Below, piece after piece: positions 13,350 through 13,424 of a stretch of 13,424 bases of DNA. The notes beneath the pieces are model-generated. The model made no database searches and had not been told where the DNA came from. It worked only from the letters and a program-made list of their open reading frames with translations. The translations under genes and the position numbers were made by a program. This DNA is from Acidiferrobacteraceae bacterium (GTDB taxonomy: Bacteria > Pseudomonadota > Gammaproteobacteria > Acidiferrobacterales > Acidiferrobacteraceae). The DNA lies in the NCBI GenBank assembly GCA_027343725.1, contig DAHWKH010000008.1:1-13424 (forward strand), read 5' to 3'. The first letter of the stretch is position 1. Each line of letters starts with the position of its first letter.

Positions 13350-13424
13350 GGATAGCGTCACGGTGACGAATACGAATCCGTCGCCGTAGGCGTACGCATC
13401 GCGACAGGACATCATCGCCCCTTG
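13301..13424. mobile_element. Likely end of an insertion sequence (IS21-like), partial
   Basis: Sequence from about 13300 to the window end does not match KdpA and begins with two adjacent imperfect repeats (13301-13349). No transposase coding sequence is visible in the remaining 75 bases, so the family is inferred only from the repeat pattern. The exact junction lies somewhere around 13280-13305 and cannot be fixed without the intact target. The element body, if complete, would lie beyond 13424. It could instead be a solo end or a rearrangement scar. Confidence 0.5.

Noticed and set aside
1..13424. CRISPR array, tRNA or rRNA genes, phage structural genes
   Set aside because: I saw no regularly spaced repeats, no cloverleaf-like or rRNA-like sequence and no capsid, tail or integrase coding region in the window.

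Overview
This is a GC-rich bacterial chromosome segment. The gene set (a FadJ/FadB-type multifunctional beta-oxidation protein, a MaeB-type malic enzyme, PrmB, zinc-type L31 and several signal-peptide-bearing envelope proteins) points to a Gram-negative gammaproteobacterium. I cannot name the genus from the sequence. Coding is dense, and long antisense open frames are common, as expected at this base composition.

Left part, plus strand (1-4053): the window opens inside a fused enoyl-CoA hydratase / 3-hydroxyacyl-CoA dehydrogenase gene. It overlaps a long-chain acyl-CoA synthetase gene by ATGA, giving a two-gene fatty-acid activation and beta-oxidation unit. A small exported DUF3617-like protein follows. 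Its stop codon is one base away from the stop codon of the convergent next gene.

Middle, minus strand (4055-6550): rpmE (ribosomal protein L31), a short MaeB-like malic enzyme and prmB (methyltransferase for ribosomal protein L3) run in the same direction, with a promoter-like sequence upstream of rpmE. The first two genes are 15 bp apart and the last two 61 bp apart.

Right of that, plus strand (6690-9510): a GH15 glucoamylase/trehalase-like enzyme with a strong ribosome-binding site, then a solo PhnD-type periplasmic binding protein with no ABC transporter genes beside it. Next come a minus-strand outer-membrane beta-barrel protein (9582-10259), a 372-bp divergent intergenic region with a promoter and an inverted repeat, and a plus-strand SRPBCC/AHSA1-domain protein (10632-11105).

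Right end, minus strand (11219-13424): a cytoplasmic T4-type lysozyme (GH24) lies downstream of kdpA. The kdpA gene has lost its normal N-terminus, has no kdpB or kdpC after it, and is joined at about 13300 to sequence carrying two imperfect 24-25 bp repeats that resemble an insertion-sequence end (IS21-like in style). This broken Kdp locus and its junction are the most notable feature. Most of the rest is ordinary core metabolism, and I found no CRISPR array, tRNA, rRNA or convincing new multi-gene system.
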